The position numbers and the translations under genes were made by a program. Shown here one piece after another: positions 51,094 through 59,038 of a DNA stretch of 64,000 nucleotides. Position 1 is the stretch's first letter. Every line of letters begins with the position of its first letter. The notes below the pieces were generated by a model. It saw only the letters and a list, made by a program, of their open reading frames with translations. It was not told the DNA's origin and did not search any database. Source of the DNA: Nakamurella silvestris (lineage in GTDB: Bacteria > Actinomycetota > Actinomycetes > Mycobacteriales > Nakamurellaceae); assembly GCA_003576535.1 (NCBI GenBank), contig QXCQ01000018.1, forward strand, positions 174,627 to 238,626. Direction: 5' to 3'.

Positions 51094-51487
51094 CGAGGCT
51101 TCTCCTTCGGGTTACCGGAACCGGGTCGCAAGAGCCGAAGATATCCGAGGACATCAGGCTAGCGCTCGGGCGAGAATTCAGCCGGTGCCCGTTGTCCGTC
51201 GGCTCATCCGAGGCTCGCGCGTTCGATCGTTCAGAGCTACCGCGCCGGGGAGCAGCCGCGCGTTGTCTCCTAGCAGGGCTACAGCGAGTCGCAGTTCCGG
51301 GGCCGATACCCGTTGGCGGTCTACGCGGCGACGGAAACAGACGAACCGTCCGCGGGGGAACCTTACTGATCCGGCCGGTATCGCCCACCGACCCGGCCGG
51401 CGGATTGGAAAACATCGCTGCTGTGAGCAGATCCGCTCACAGCAGCGATGAGGGTGTTTCCACTTCGCCAGGGGGCATCGTGGTGAC
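51094..51487. other. Divergent region between rhodanese lipoprotein and clpP
   Basis: These 394 bases hold both promoters and the clpP leader. Apart from the hairpin at 51413-51450 no gene-like or RNA-like structure is convincing. Short frames crossing it lack start signals and composition. Confidence 0.5.
51413..51450. promoter_or_regulatory. Perfect palindrome in the clpP leader (candidate operator)
   Basis: CATCGCTGCTGTGAGC (51413-51428) and GCTCACAGCAGCGATG (51435-51450) are exact complements with spacer AGATCC. It lies 37 bases before the clpP ATG. The neighbouring upstream gene runs the other way, so it is not that gene's terminator. Either a DNA operator, for example for the PopR-like protein at 53704, or an mRNA leader hairpin. 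Confidence 0.65.
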
Positions 51488-52102
51488 ATGGCAGACAACG
51501 AGAAGTCCCCGCTGTTCAATCACCAAGCCCGAGATGCATTGCTGCATCAGCGGATCCTGGTCCTCGACGGCCCGTTGGACGACGACAACGGGACCCTCCT
51601 GACCACCCAGCTGCTGTCGCTCGCCGCGGCGGACCCGGAGGCCGACGTCGCACTCTGGATCCACTCCCCGGGAGGTTCGGTTCCGGCCATGCTCGCCATC
51701 CGGGATGTCATCACCCTGATTCCCTGTGACGTGTCGACCCTCGCCCTGGGGCTGGCCTGCAGCGCCGGTCAGTTCCTGCTTTCCGGTGGGACCAAGGGAA
51801 AACGATTCGCGCTCAGCCATTCTCGGATCCTGATGCACCAGGGGTCCTCCGGTATCGGTGGTTCGGCCGTCGAGGTCGAACTCCAGGCCAACGACCTGCG
51901 CCACATGCGGGACACCGTGCTGGGCATCATCTCCCAGGACACCGGGCAGCCGATCGAACGGATCTTCGAGGACTCGTTGCACGACAGGTGGTACACCGCC
52001 GAGGCCGCACGCGAGTACGGCTTCATCGACCGGATCGTCGATTCCTTCGATCAGATCATGCCGACCAGGAAGCATCGGATGGGACTGGGAGCAGAGCTAT
52101 GA
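51488..52102 (+). CDS. clpP: ATP-dependent Clp protease proteolytic subunit, active type
   Basis: A 204-residue ClpP. The nucleophile Ser92 is in [12 protein letters not shown] (family GQAASMGAFLL) and the His is in [11 protein letters not shown], with the substrate-binding strand [18 protein letters not shown]. Residues around the Ser (Cys before it, Gly-Gln after) differ from the common consensus. The TGA overlaps the next gene's ATG by 4 bases, so both are made together. The arrangement recalls the clpP3-clpP4 operon of Streptomyces. The partner ATPase (ClpX or ClpC) is not encoded here. Regulation may involve the palindrome upstream and the PopR-like gene downstream. Confidence 0.93.
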   Translation: MADNEKSPLFNHQARDALLHQRILVLDGPLDDDNGTLLTTQLLSLAAADPEADVALWIHSPGGSVPAMLAIRDVITLIPCDVSTLALGLACSAGQFLLSGGTKGKRFALSHSRILMHQGSSGIGGSAVEVELQANDLRHMRDTVLGIISQDTGQPIERIFEDSLHDRWYTAEAAREYGFIDRIVDSFDQIMPTRKHRMGLGAEL

Positions 52103-52683
52103 GCAGCTACACGATCCCCAACGTCATCGCCCAGAACCCCCGCGGGGAACGGGTGATGGACGTGTACTCCCACCTGCTGGCCGAGCGCATCGTCTACCTC
52201 GGCACCGCCATCGACCCAGGTGTCGCCAACGCGCTGATCGCCCAGTTGTTGCACCTCGAGGCCGAGAACAGCGACCGGGAGATCAACCTGTACATCAACA
52301 GCGAGGGTGGGGACATGACCTCGATGCTCGCCGTCTACGACACGATGCAGTACGTCAAGGCACCGATCGCGACCACCTGCGTGGGGCAGGCGATCGCCGC
52401 CGGGGCCGTCCTGCTCGCCGCCGGGGCACCCGGCCGTCGGTCGGTGTTGCCCCATACCAGGGTGGTGCTGCACCAACCGGCCGCGCGGGGGCAGGGTGCC
52501 ATCCCGGATCTCATCCTCCAGGCCGAGGAGGTGGTCCGGATCCGCGCCGAGATCGAGGCGATCCTGTCCCGTCACACGGGTCAGTCCGTCGAGACGCTCC
52601 GGGTCGATACCGATCGCGATCGGGTATTCACCGCACGCACGGCCATCGACTACGGGCTGGTCGACAAGATCCTGGGGGAGTAG
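52099..52683 (+). CDS. ClpP-like subunit lacking the catalytic serine
   Basis: A 194-residue ClpP paralogue, second gene of the pair. The fold residues are intact ([20 protein letters not shown]; His125 in [12 protein letters not shown]-terminal [15 protein letters not shown]), but where ClpP has GQAASM it reads GQAIAA: the serine is Ala100. The His and the Asp-containing VDTDRDRVF region remain. It should therefore be proteolytically inert by the usual mechanism, and a structural or regulatory ring partner of the preceding subunit, comparable to ClpR of cyanobacteria. Start ATG 52099 overlaps the upstream stop. A family A palindrome follows. Confidence 0.92.
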   Translation: MSSYTIPNVIAQNPRGERVMDVYSHLLAERIVYLGTAIDPGVANALIAQLLHLEAENSDREINLYINSEGGDMTSMLAVYDTMQYVKAPIATTCVGQAIAAGAVLLAAGAPGRRSVLPHTRVVLHQPAARGQGAIPDLILQAEEVVRIRAEIEAILSRHTGQSVETLRVDTDRDRVFTARTAIDYGLVDKILGE

Positions 52684-52714
52684 CCGCCCACCGCGACAAC
52701 CGACGAAAGTCCTT

Positions 52715-52784
52715 GTTCCCGCGCACGTTGTTGCTCCTCGCGCACGTAACTTCGCGCGCGAGGAGCAACTTCGTGCGCGGGAAC
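52715..52784. repeat. Nested palindrome, family A, copy 2
   Basis: A 70-bp element with outer arms GTTCCCGCGCACG and CGTGCGCGGGAAC. The inner TTGCTCCTCGCGC pairs with GCGCGAGGAGCAA along its whole length, better than in the other copies. It lies between the converging clpP pair and a membrane-protein gene. Confidence 0.9.
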
Positions 52785-52805
52785 GGGGCCGTTGAGGCGC
52801 CCCCG

Positions 52806-53645
52806 TCAGCGAGAGGTGTGCCCGACCTGATCAGCGGCCCGAGCGGCGAGCCGGCGACGGACCAGGATGACCACACCGACCGTGCCGATGGACAGCCAGA
52901 GCACCGACAGGGTCCCCCAGATCCACTGCCAGAGACTGATCTCTGCGGCAGGCGTGCCCGCGAGGAAACTGATCGCAGATCCGCCCAGGGCCAGCGGCGC
53001 CAACAGCCCACCGATCACCTGAGACCTGAGATCGTTCGAGTGCAGGTACCAGGGCGGCTTGGGGACCCCGGAGGCCACCCTGCTGCGTTGGTAGGAGGAC
53101 AGCTGCCGGTTGAGGCTCAACAATGCGGCCGGCAGCAGCGCGAGGATGGCGATCACTCCGGTGACGACCAGAATCTCCCGCGAACCCGCACCGAACAGGC
53201 CGGAGATCAGGCCTACGGCCGCGCCCGCGACGAGGGCCCAACCGACCCAGACGAACCCGGCCCACTGGACCCAGGCGTACATCGCCAGATGGACCCCGAG
53301 CAGAAAGGAGACCCAGACCGGAAGGTACGACCGGCCGTCGAGGACGTGCAGGAGGGTGATTCCGACGGCGAGGACGGCGAACTCGGCCGCCAGGGTCAGG
53401 ACATAGGGGCGGGTCAAGCGCAGACGTGCCGGCGCTTCGCCCGGAAACTCGCTGGCCCTTCGAAAGAGAGACACGGACATCATCACGGTGACCAGAACGG
53501 TGAAGATGCCGACGGAGTTGAGCACAGCGCGTGCCGAACCCGTGAATGGCGTGGCCATCCAGAAGAAGGCACCAGCCCCGGCCAGACCGGCGGTCATGGC
53601 TCCGAGCAGGGCTCCGCCGTCGACCGCTCTCCCCCTGGCGTTCAT
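52806..53645 (-). CDS. Integral membrane protein of unknown function
   Basis: A 279-residue protein with about eight membrane helices (GALLGAMTAGLAGAGAFFWM; YVLTLAAEFAVLAVGITLLH; FVWVGWALVAGAAVGLISGL; LWQWIWGTLSVLWLSIGTVG), and a cytoplasmic loop at about 175-205 (LNRQLSSYQRSRVASGVPKP). No catalytic or transport motif is recognisable. Starts at ATG 53643-53645. Upstream on the same strand is the PopR-like regulator gene, 58 bases away, so the two may be co-transcribed. Confidence 0.8.
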   Translation of the reverse strand: MNARGRAVDGGALLGAMTAGLAGAGAFFWMATPFTGSARAVLNSVGIFTVLVTVMMSVSLFRRASEFPGEAPARLRLTRPYVLTLAAEFAVLAVGITLLHVLDGRSYLPVWVSFLLGVHLAMYAWVQWAGFVWVGWALVAGAAVGLISGLFGAGSREILVVTGVIAILALLPAALLSLNRQLSSYQRSRVASGVPKPPWYLHSNDLRSQVIGGLLAPLALGGSAISFLAGTPAAEISLWQWIWGTLSVLWLSIGTVGVVILVRRRLAARAADQVGHTSR

Positions 53646-53703
53646 GGGTTGGACCTTAACCGAGAGGCTCGCCCGTCGCACGGCAAACAGCGGCAGGCAG
53701 GGG

Positions 53704-54036
53704 TCAGGCTGCGAGCAGGACGGAGTTGGTGACGCGCGGGATCTGCTGGACGGTGTGGAGGCCGTCGGTGACGGCGCGGGTCAGCTGGGTGAGGCTGGTG
53801 TCGAGGGCGCCGGCGATGGCGGCGATCATCTCGCTCGACGGTTCCTTGCGGCCGCGTTCGATCTCGGAGAGGTACTGGGGGGAGATGCCTGCCCGGGCAG
53901 CGGTCCGTGCGAGGGTCAGGCCCTTTTCGTCCCGTCGATCCCGCAGAGCCTGTCCGAGGGCCTCGCGCCAGAGCGGTTCAGGGCGTGCGGTGGAGCGCCG
54001 ATCGCGAGCCGCGTGGATTCCGATGATCTCAGCCAT
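53704..54036 (-). CDS. XRE-family regulator of the ClgR/PopR type with C-terminal LAA
   Basis: A 110-residue protein. The helix-turn-helix is LTLARTAARAGISPQYLSEI followed by ERGRKEPSSEMIAAIAGALD, matching the ClgR/PopR signature YLSE(V/I)ERGRKExSSE. These proteins activate clp genes in actinobacteria. The last residues are SVLLAA. In Streptomyces, PopR and ClgR are themselves degraded by Clp protease through C-terminal alanines (established in the literature, cited from memory), so the same feedback is likely. It is encoded 1 kb from the clpP pair on the opposite strand. Confidence 0.88.
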   Translation of the reverse strand: MAEIIGIHAARDRRSTARPEPLWREALGQALRDRRDEKGLTLARTAARAGISPQYLSEIERGRKEPSSEMIAAIAGALDTSLTQLTRAVTDGLHTVQQIPRVTNSVLLAA

Positions 54037-54236
54037 GCCTCACCCTAGGACCGGCCAACGCATGAGGGGGAGGGGGTTTCACTCTCGGCGAAGATGCTGC
54101 CCTGGCGGTCGGTCACGTCGGTCCGTGGTTGCAGGCTCGCGCCGGTAGTCGCAGTTCCGCTACTCGCCCCGGCCGCTCGTGCGGGTCAACGACGAATTCC
54201 ACACGCGCAGGAGCGTGGTGGCCGCACTATAGGTGG

Positions 54237-54854
54237 ATGCCCAGAAATCGAGCGGTCAGAGTTGGGGTTGGTTGCGTCGTTCTGGCCGTCTCCGCAGGCG
54301 TATTGCTACGGGTCCGAAAGGAGCTTGTCCGACGGGCACAGCGTGGATGGGTGAGGTCGAACGACTCGGAGTTCGACATTCCTGACGATGACGAACTGCC
54401 GGTGGAGTACGGCTTCGGGGTCACATTTCTGGACTGCGGGTGCCCGGATCAGTTCTTCTGCCCCCGCGTGGGAGAGGTCGAGTGTCCTCGGCACAGCGGA
54501 TTCACACGATGTTGCGACCGGACGACCGAACACGTCCGGCTGAAGAGTCAGCAGGAACTACGTCAGGCAGTGTCGACCCTCTGGGCCGAGCACGAGGGCT
54601 CAACCTTTCCAACGCACCTCAACGGCGAGGTAGTCGTGGGAATCGACGTGGTGGAGCTGAACGCCGACATCGCGAGCTTCGTCCTGGGATGGGAGGGGTG
54701 CGGCACCGTGTCCGACGGCGAGCGCCAGCACCGAATACGACAGTTGCTGCATGATTCGGACGCAGTGATGGGTGCACTCGCCGACGCTCACGAGGCCGAG
54801 TACTTCTCGAGGCTTCGGGCTCACGCGAAGCTCATGTACACGGCAGGCACCTGA
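54237..54854 (+). CDS. Membrane-anchored cysteine-rich hypothetical protein
   Basis: A 205-residue protein with an N-terminal membrane helix (VGVGCVVLAVSAGVLL). It is followed by a basic stop, an acidic stretch (SEFDIPDDDELPVEYG) and a Cys/His group LDCGCPDQFFCPRVGEVECP ... RCCDR that could bind metal or form disulphides. The rest is helical. I see no family match. Start ATG 54237 is chosen because it precedes the helix. Longer frames add low-quality sequence. Base composition is slightly lower in G+C than the neighbouring clp genes. Confidence 0.65.
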   Translation: MPRNRAVRVGVGCVVLAVSAGVLLRVRKELVRRAQRGWVRSNDSEFDIPDDDELPVEYGFGVTFLDCGCPDQFFCPRVGEVECPRHSGFTRCCDRTTEHVRLKSQQELRQAVSTLWAEHEGSTFPTHLNGEVVVGIDVVELNADIASFVLGWEGCGTVSDGERQHRIRQLLHDSDAVMGALADAHEAEYFSRLRAHAKLMYTAGT

Positions 54855-54939
54855 CGCTGACCGGGTGTGTCGTGACGAGTGCGGAGTGGCCCCTGAAATG
54901 CCGATCCGGCAGGGCGTCGACAAGAAGGTCCGAGCTCGC

Positions 54940-55515
54940 TCAGCAGAACAGGACGCGGAGGTGCTCGGCCACCCGTTCGCCGAAATCAGGGCACCCGGCG
55001 CTTTTCAGCGCTGTCGCCAAGTTCGTGACACTCCGACCGGTCCAGTACAGGTGCTGCTTCTCGGTGATGGCTCGGACCATGTCCGGTACCCAGTCATCGA
55101 CCTGGACGAAAAAGGCGTCCGGCGTGAGGATCTCGTAGGTCAGCTCGTCGGTGATCTCATCCGGAAGAGTGAGGAAGCCCTTGTCCTGGGTGATGAGCAT
55201 CTGCACCCCCGCAGCGGAGGCAGCTGCGTGGACATGACGGTCCTTCTTATCCGCCAAGGGGCTGTCAGGCAGAGCCGGATAGTCGTCGATCCTGGAGGTC
55301 ATGCTCGCTCTGATTCGGTCGCAGAGTGTAGTCATTGCTGCGCCGTCCAGGTCGACGTTCTTCTCTCGTATCCTCGCGATGGTTTCGGCGAGGATGTCCT
55401 CCGTGTAGTGGACGGTGAACAGGTGTCCGCCTGTGTCCAACAGGAGCAGGAAGAGCCAATCGCGGAGCGTGCGCGAGTACAGGACGTTCGCGTCCGCCAC
55501 CACTCGCATCGTCAC
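54940..55515 (-). CDS. PIN-domain ribonuclease toxin (VapC-like)
   Basis: A 191-residue PIN protein. The acidic metal-binding residues are in VVADANVLYS (Asp8), HYTEDILAETI, DKKDRHVHAAASAAG and LITQDKGF, matching the four-acid PIN active site. Longer than typical VapC (about 130-140), with an extra C-terminal helical part (DDWVPDMVRAITEKQHLYWT). It follows a helix-turn-helix antitoxin gene by 60 bases on the same strand, the usual order for this actinobacterial toxin-antitoxin type. Target RNA unknown. Confidence 0.88.
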   Translation of the reverse strand: MTMRVVADANVLYSRTLRDWLFLLLLDTGGHLFTVHYTEDILAETIARIREKNVDLDGAAMTTLCDRIRASMTSRIDDYPALPDSPLADKKDRHVHAAASAAGVQMLITQDKGFLTLPDEITDELTYEILTPDAFFVQVDDWVPDMVRAITEKQHLYWTGRSVTNLATALKSAGCPDFGERVAEHLRVLFC

Positions 55516-55575
55516 CGGGGAAGCATAGATGTCTGGTCAGCCGAGCTGCTCTGGGTCGAGTCCGGGCGGGGCAGA

Positions 55576-56007
55576 TCACTCCAGTCCGAGCTCGTCCTCC
55601 AAGGATCGCAGATCATCGAAGGCGCGCCGCTGCCGTTCCAGACGGCGGCGTTGGAACGCGAGGACGTCTGCGGTCCGCACGCGGGTGTGGGTTCCGACCT
55701 TGTGCCCAGGGATCTCCTCGGACCGGACCAACTTCATCAGAGTGGGGCGGGAGATCCCAAGCATCTCAGCGGCAGCGCTCGTCGTGAGCTCGTCAGGAAG
55801 AGTGCCGATGGTGACCGTCCGGCCGTCGGCCACAGCATCCAAGATCTTGCGGAGCAGAGCGGCCAGTTCTGACGGAATCTGTCGGCCATCGCTCAACTCA
55901 ACGGGCTGCTGTCCGTTCAGTGCTCCGTTCCGACCAAGCAGATCTGCCGCCTGGACCCGCTCACGGCTGGTGGTCACCAGTGCTTCACGTTGGGCGACGG
56001 TGGTCAT
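55576..56007 (-). CDS. Antitoxin with excisionase-type helix-turn-helix
   Basis: A 143-residue protein. The MerR/excisionase-like DNA-binding part is LTTSAAAEMLGISRPTLMKL followed by VRSEEIPGHKVGTHTRVRTA, and a C-terminal charged helix (FQRRRLERQRRAFDDLRSLE) probably binds the toxin. Start ATG at 56005-56007 (MTTVAQREALVTTSRE). The frame is open further upstream through the operator region. Upstream direct repeats of AGYTGTAACTG are candidate autoregulatory sites. Confidence 0.85.
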   Translation of the reverse strand: MTTVAQREALVTTSRERVQAADLLGRNGALNGQQPVELSDGRQIPSELAALLRKILDAVADGRTVTIGTLPDELTTSAAAEMLGISRPTLMKLVRSEEIPGHKVGTHTRVRTADVLAFQRRRLERQRRAFDDLRSLEDELGLE

Positions 56008-56044
56008 GGCTGGTCCTCGAAAATTGCGAGTGGTTGGTCTTTGC

Positions 56045-56105
56045 AGTTGTAACTGTAGTGGAATGCGACCGTAAGTGCATCCATTTTCTCTGTGAGCTGT
56101 AACTG
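56045..56105. promoter_or_regulatory. Repeated AGYTGTAACTG sites before the toxin-antitoxin operon
   Basis: AGTTGTAACTG (56045-56055) and AGCTGTAACTG (56095-56105) are direct copies 50 bp apart, about five helical turns. The first lies within the near-palindrome CAGTTGTAACTG. The spacing and place, 38-98 bases upstream of the antitoxin ATG, fit cooperative autorepression. Confidence 0.5.
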
Positions 56106-56224
56106 GAGCTGTGTCGTCCGAGTGATGGACACGATGGGGGCGTTGCCGGTTGGGCTGACGTGTGCGAGTGGTGTGTTCCAGCTGTGCGGAGACGTTGGTC
56201 AAGACAGGTATGACCTGCGAAAAG

Positions 56225-56297
56225 TGGGCCCCCGGGGGATCGAACCCCGAACCCGCGGATTAAAAGTCCGCTGCTCTGCCAGTTGAGCTAGAGGCCC
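56225..56297 (-). tRNA. tRNA-Lys (anticodon TTT)
   Basis: Read on the minus strand, acceptor GGGCCTC pairs with GGGGCCC (one G.T). D stem GCTC/GAGC. Anticodon stem GCGGA/TCCGC with loop CTTTTAA. T arm CGGGG-TTCGATC-CCCCG, discriminator A. CCA is not encoded. Confidence 0.96.
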
Positions 56298-56521
56298 CGG
56301 CCTCGGCGCGTGGGCGTCATGGACACCTGGCTTCCCGAATCCGGATACGTGATCCGCCGCCGCAGCTCAGGGCGAGCTGTGCTGCGGCAGCGGATCGCGC
56401 TGAATCAGCCTACCGGGTCGGCGGTACTGGTTTGTCACACCGGTTGTGACGCAGGCGACCGTTTCCTGTCCGGAAATGAGTTGCGAACAACAGTGCAAAG
56501 GTGCATGATTGCGGCCGTCAA

Positions 56522-56546
56522 CTAGTTGCTTGGTGCAAGCAAGTAG
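56522..56546. promoter_or_regulatory. Palindromic operator before the MarR/MFS operon
   Basis: CTAGTTGCTTG (56522-56532), GTG, then CAAGCAAGTAG (56536-56546): 11-base arms with one mismatch and a perfect TTGCTTG/CAAGCAA core. It sits 30 bases before the MarR GTG start. This is the size and symmetry expected for a MarR dimer site. Confidence 0.75.
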
Positions 56547-56575
56547 ATATTCGATGTTCGAGAGGGGGACGGAAC

Positions 56576-57187
56576 GTGACCAATGTGCAGACACCGCCGG
56601 CGGCCGACGGCTCGGCCACTCGCGAAGCCACACACCCAGGCATCCAGGACGGCGACGGCTACCACGGGGCGGCCGCCGCGGCCAACGATGCCGACCGGCA
56701 GTACGCGACGGAGATCGGTGGGCACCTGATCACCACCATGAAGCTGTTCGCGTCGCTGAAGGCCCGCATGCAGTCACTGCCCGACGCCGACCAATGGGCC
56801 GTGCCACTGCTCCACCGACTTGCCAAGGGGGATTCACCACGGGCCAGTGATCTGGCCGACGGCTTCGGGTCCGATCCGTCCACGATCTCGCGCCAGGTCG
56901 CCGCGTTGGTCAAGTCCGGGATGGTCGAACGCCAAGCAGACCCGGACGACGGGCGGGCCTCGATCCTGGTCATCACGCAGGCGGGTCGCGACCGGCTCGC
57001 CGAACACAGCCTGATCCGGGGGCGACTCATGGCCCCCCTGGTGGCCGACTGGTCCGACGAGGACCGGGAGGCGTACCTGCGTCTCACCCAGCGTTTCAAC
57101 GAGGCGCTGACGAACAGTCTTGAACCGATGAGGGAATCCGCGGCCACCTATTTCCTGGGCCGGCCGGGACGACGGGAGAACCAATGA
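56576..57187 (+). CDS. MarR-family regulator of the adjacent efflux pump
   Basis: A 203-residue regulator. After about 45 disordered residues comes a winged helix: ASDLADGFGSDPSTISRQVA, then wing MVERQADPDDGRASILVITQ. It overlaps the MFS gene by 4 bases (ATGA 57184-57187), so regulator and pump are co-translated. A palindromic site precedes it. The ligand is probably a pump substrate. Start GTG 56576. Confidence 0.93.
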   Translation: MTNVQTPPAADGSATREATHPGIQDGDGYHGAAAAANDADRQYATEIGGHLITTMKLFASLKARMQSLPDADQWAVPLLHRLAKGDSPRASDLADGFGSDPSTISRQVAALVKSGMVERQADPDDGRASILVITQAGRDRLAEHSLIRGRLMAPLVADWSDEDREAYLRLTQRFNEALTNSLEPMRESAATYFLGRPGRRENQ

Positions 57188-58953
57188 GCACTGAATCCAT
57201 GACCGACAAGGGGGAAGTGGCAGCGTCCGCCTCGCCCGTCGGCCTCACCCACAAACAGATCCTGACCATCCTGGCCGGGCTGATGGCGGGCATGCTGCTC
57301 GCCGCCCTGGACCAGACGATCGTCGCCACCTCGATCCGGACCATCGCCGACGACCTCGGTGATCTCTCCGGACAGGCGTGGGCGACCACCGCGTACCTGA
57401 TCACCTCCACCATCACCACGCCGCTGTACGGCAAGCTCTCCGACCTCTACGGTCGGCGTCCGCTGTTCATCACCGCGATCACCATCTTCATCGCCGGCTC
57501 CATCGCGAGTGGTTTCGCCACCTCGATGAACGAGCTCGCTGCCTTCCGCGGTATCCAGGGTCTGGGTGCCGGTGGTCTGTTCTCGCTGGCACTGGCCATC
57601 CTCGCCGACATCGTGCCACCCCGGGAACGCGCCCGCTACCAGGGCATGTTCCTCGCGGTCTTCGGGACCTCATCGGTGCTGGGGCCGGTCATCGGCGGGT
57701 TCTTCGCCGGTGCGAGCACGATCTTCGGTCTCGACGGCTGGCGCTGGGTCTTCCTGATCAACGTGCCGATCGGCATCGTCGCCCTGGCCGTCGTTTTCAA
57801 GGTCCTGCACATCCCGCACACCCGGCGTGATCACCGGATCGACTGGTGGGGTGCGGTCGCCCTCGTCGTCGGCATGGTGCCGTTGCTGCTGGTCGCCGAG
57901 CAGGGCAACAAGTGGGGCTGGGGATCCGGTCGGACCCTGGGCTTCATCGCCCTCGGCGTCGTGGGCCTCGCCTCGTTCGTCTTCGTCGAGTTCAAGATGA
58001 AGGACGACGCGCTGATTCCGATGCGACTGTTCAAGAACGGGCCGTTCAGCCTCGGCCTGATCATCAACGTGCTCATCGGTCTGGCCATGTTCGGCGCCCT
58101 CGCCTGCCTGCCGTTGTACCTGCAGCTGGTCAAGGGTGCTTCACCGACCGCATCCGGACTGTTGTTGCTGCCCATGATGTTGGGTCTGATGGGTGGAGCC
58201 ATGGGCTCGGGCATCTACACCTCCAAGACCGGCAAGTACAAGATCTTCCCGATCGCCGGTGCCACGATCCTGGTCGTCGCGTTCATGCTGCTGCTGACCG
58301 TCACCGTCGACACCCCGTACGTCCTGCTCGACGTCTACTTCCTGATGATCGGACTCGGCCTGGGTCTGAACATGCAGACGATGATGCTCGCGGTCCAGAA
58401 CGTCGTGAAGGCACGGGACATCGGTGTCGCCACCTCCTCGGCGACCTTCTTCCGCCAGGTCGGTGGAACCCTGGGCACGGCGATCTTCCTGTCGATTCTG
58501 TTCAACTCCCTGCCGAACAACATCGGCAGCAAACTGACGACGGCCGCGCAGACCCCGGAGTTCCAGGGGGCCATGCAGTCCTCCGGTATGACGCCGACGG
58601 ACCTTGCCGGTTTCGGCGAGAAGATCACCAGCGATTCCTCGTTCCTGAACAAGCTGGATCCGATCATCGCCCGGCCGATCAAGGAAGGGTTCGTCGCCTC
58701 GACCCACTCGGTCTACATCCTTGCGGCCATCGTGATGGTCGTCGGGCTCATCCTGGCCTTCCGTCTCAAGGAGGTCCCGCTGCGTGAGAAGTCCGCGCTG
58801 CAGGAGATCCAGGAGGAGGACGCCGCTGCTGCGGCGGCCGAGGCAGCGGGAAACGTCGGTAACGCCGGGGAAGCGGTGGCCGCAGCCGATGCGACGACCG
58901 AATCCTCAGGCGCCGCACCGACGACCCTCACCAAGAAGCCGGACCGCCACTGA
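57184..58953 (+). CDS. MFS multidrug efflux transporter (DHA2/EmrB-QacA, 14 helices)
   Basis: A 589-residue proton-coupled drug exporter. The DHA2 marker motif D1 is LDQTIVATSIRTIADDLG, motif A is GKLSDLYGRRP, and motif C is GTSSVLGPVIGGFFAG. Fourteen helices are counted by eye. The C-terminus is a long acidic/alanine tail (EEDAAAAAAEAAGNVGNAGE), unusual for the family and probably disordered. It is the second gene of the MarR operon and ends at a hairpin shared with the converging aminotransferase. Substrates unknown. Confidence 0.95.
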   Translation: MSTESMTDKGEVAASASPVGLTHKQILTILAGLMAGMLLAALDQTIVATSIRTIADDLGDLSGQAWATTAYLITSTITTPLYGKLSDLYGRRPLFITAITIFIAGSIASGFATSMNELAAFRGIQGLGAGGLFSLALAILADIVPPRERARYQGMFLAVFGTSSVLGPVIGGFFAGASTIFGLDGWRWVFLINVPIGIVALAVVFKVLHIPHTRRDHRIDWWGAVALVVGMVPLLLVAEQGNKWGWGSGRTLGFIALGVVGLASFVFVEFKMKDDALIPMRLFKNGPFSLGLIINVLIGLAMFGALACLPLYLQLVKGASPTASGLLLLPMMLGLMGGAMGSGIYTSKTGKYKIFPIAGATILVVAFMLLLTVTVDTPYVLLDVYFLMIGLGLGLNMQTMMLAVQNVVKARDIGVATSSATFFRQVGGTLGTAIFLSILFNSLPNNIGSKLTTAAQTPEFQGAMQSSGMTPTDLAGFGEKITSDSSFLNKLDPIIARPIKEGFVASTHSVYILAAIVMVVGLILAFRLKEVPLREKSALQEIQEEDAAAAAAEAAGNVGNAGEAVAAADATTESSGAAPTTLTKKPDRH

Positions 58954-58990
58954 TCCACCAGAGGTAGCCGACCTTCTGCCGCATCGGTTC

Positions 58991-59038
58991 CGAACAGCCG
59001 GTGCTCACCCCAGCCAGGGGGCGAGCACCGGCTGTTCG
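58991..59038. terminator. Hairpin shared by converging MFS and aminotransferase genes
   Basis: CGAACAGCCGGTGCTC (58991-59006) and GAGCACCGGCTGTTCG (59023-59038) pair perfectly over 16 bp. The right part overlaps the last codons of the leftward gene. It can act for the rightward pump operon and perhaps in both directions. Confidence 0.75.
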
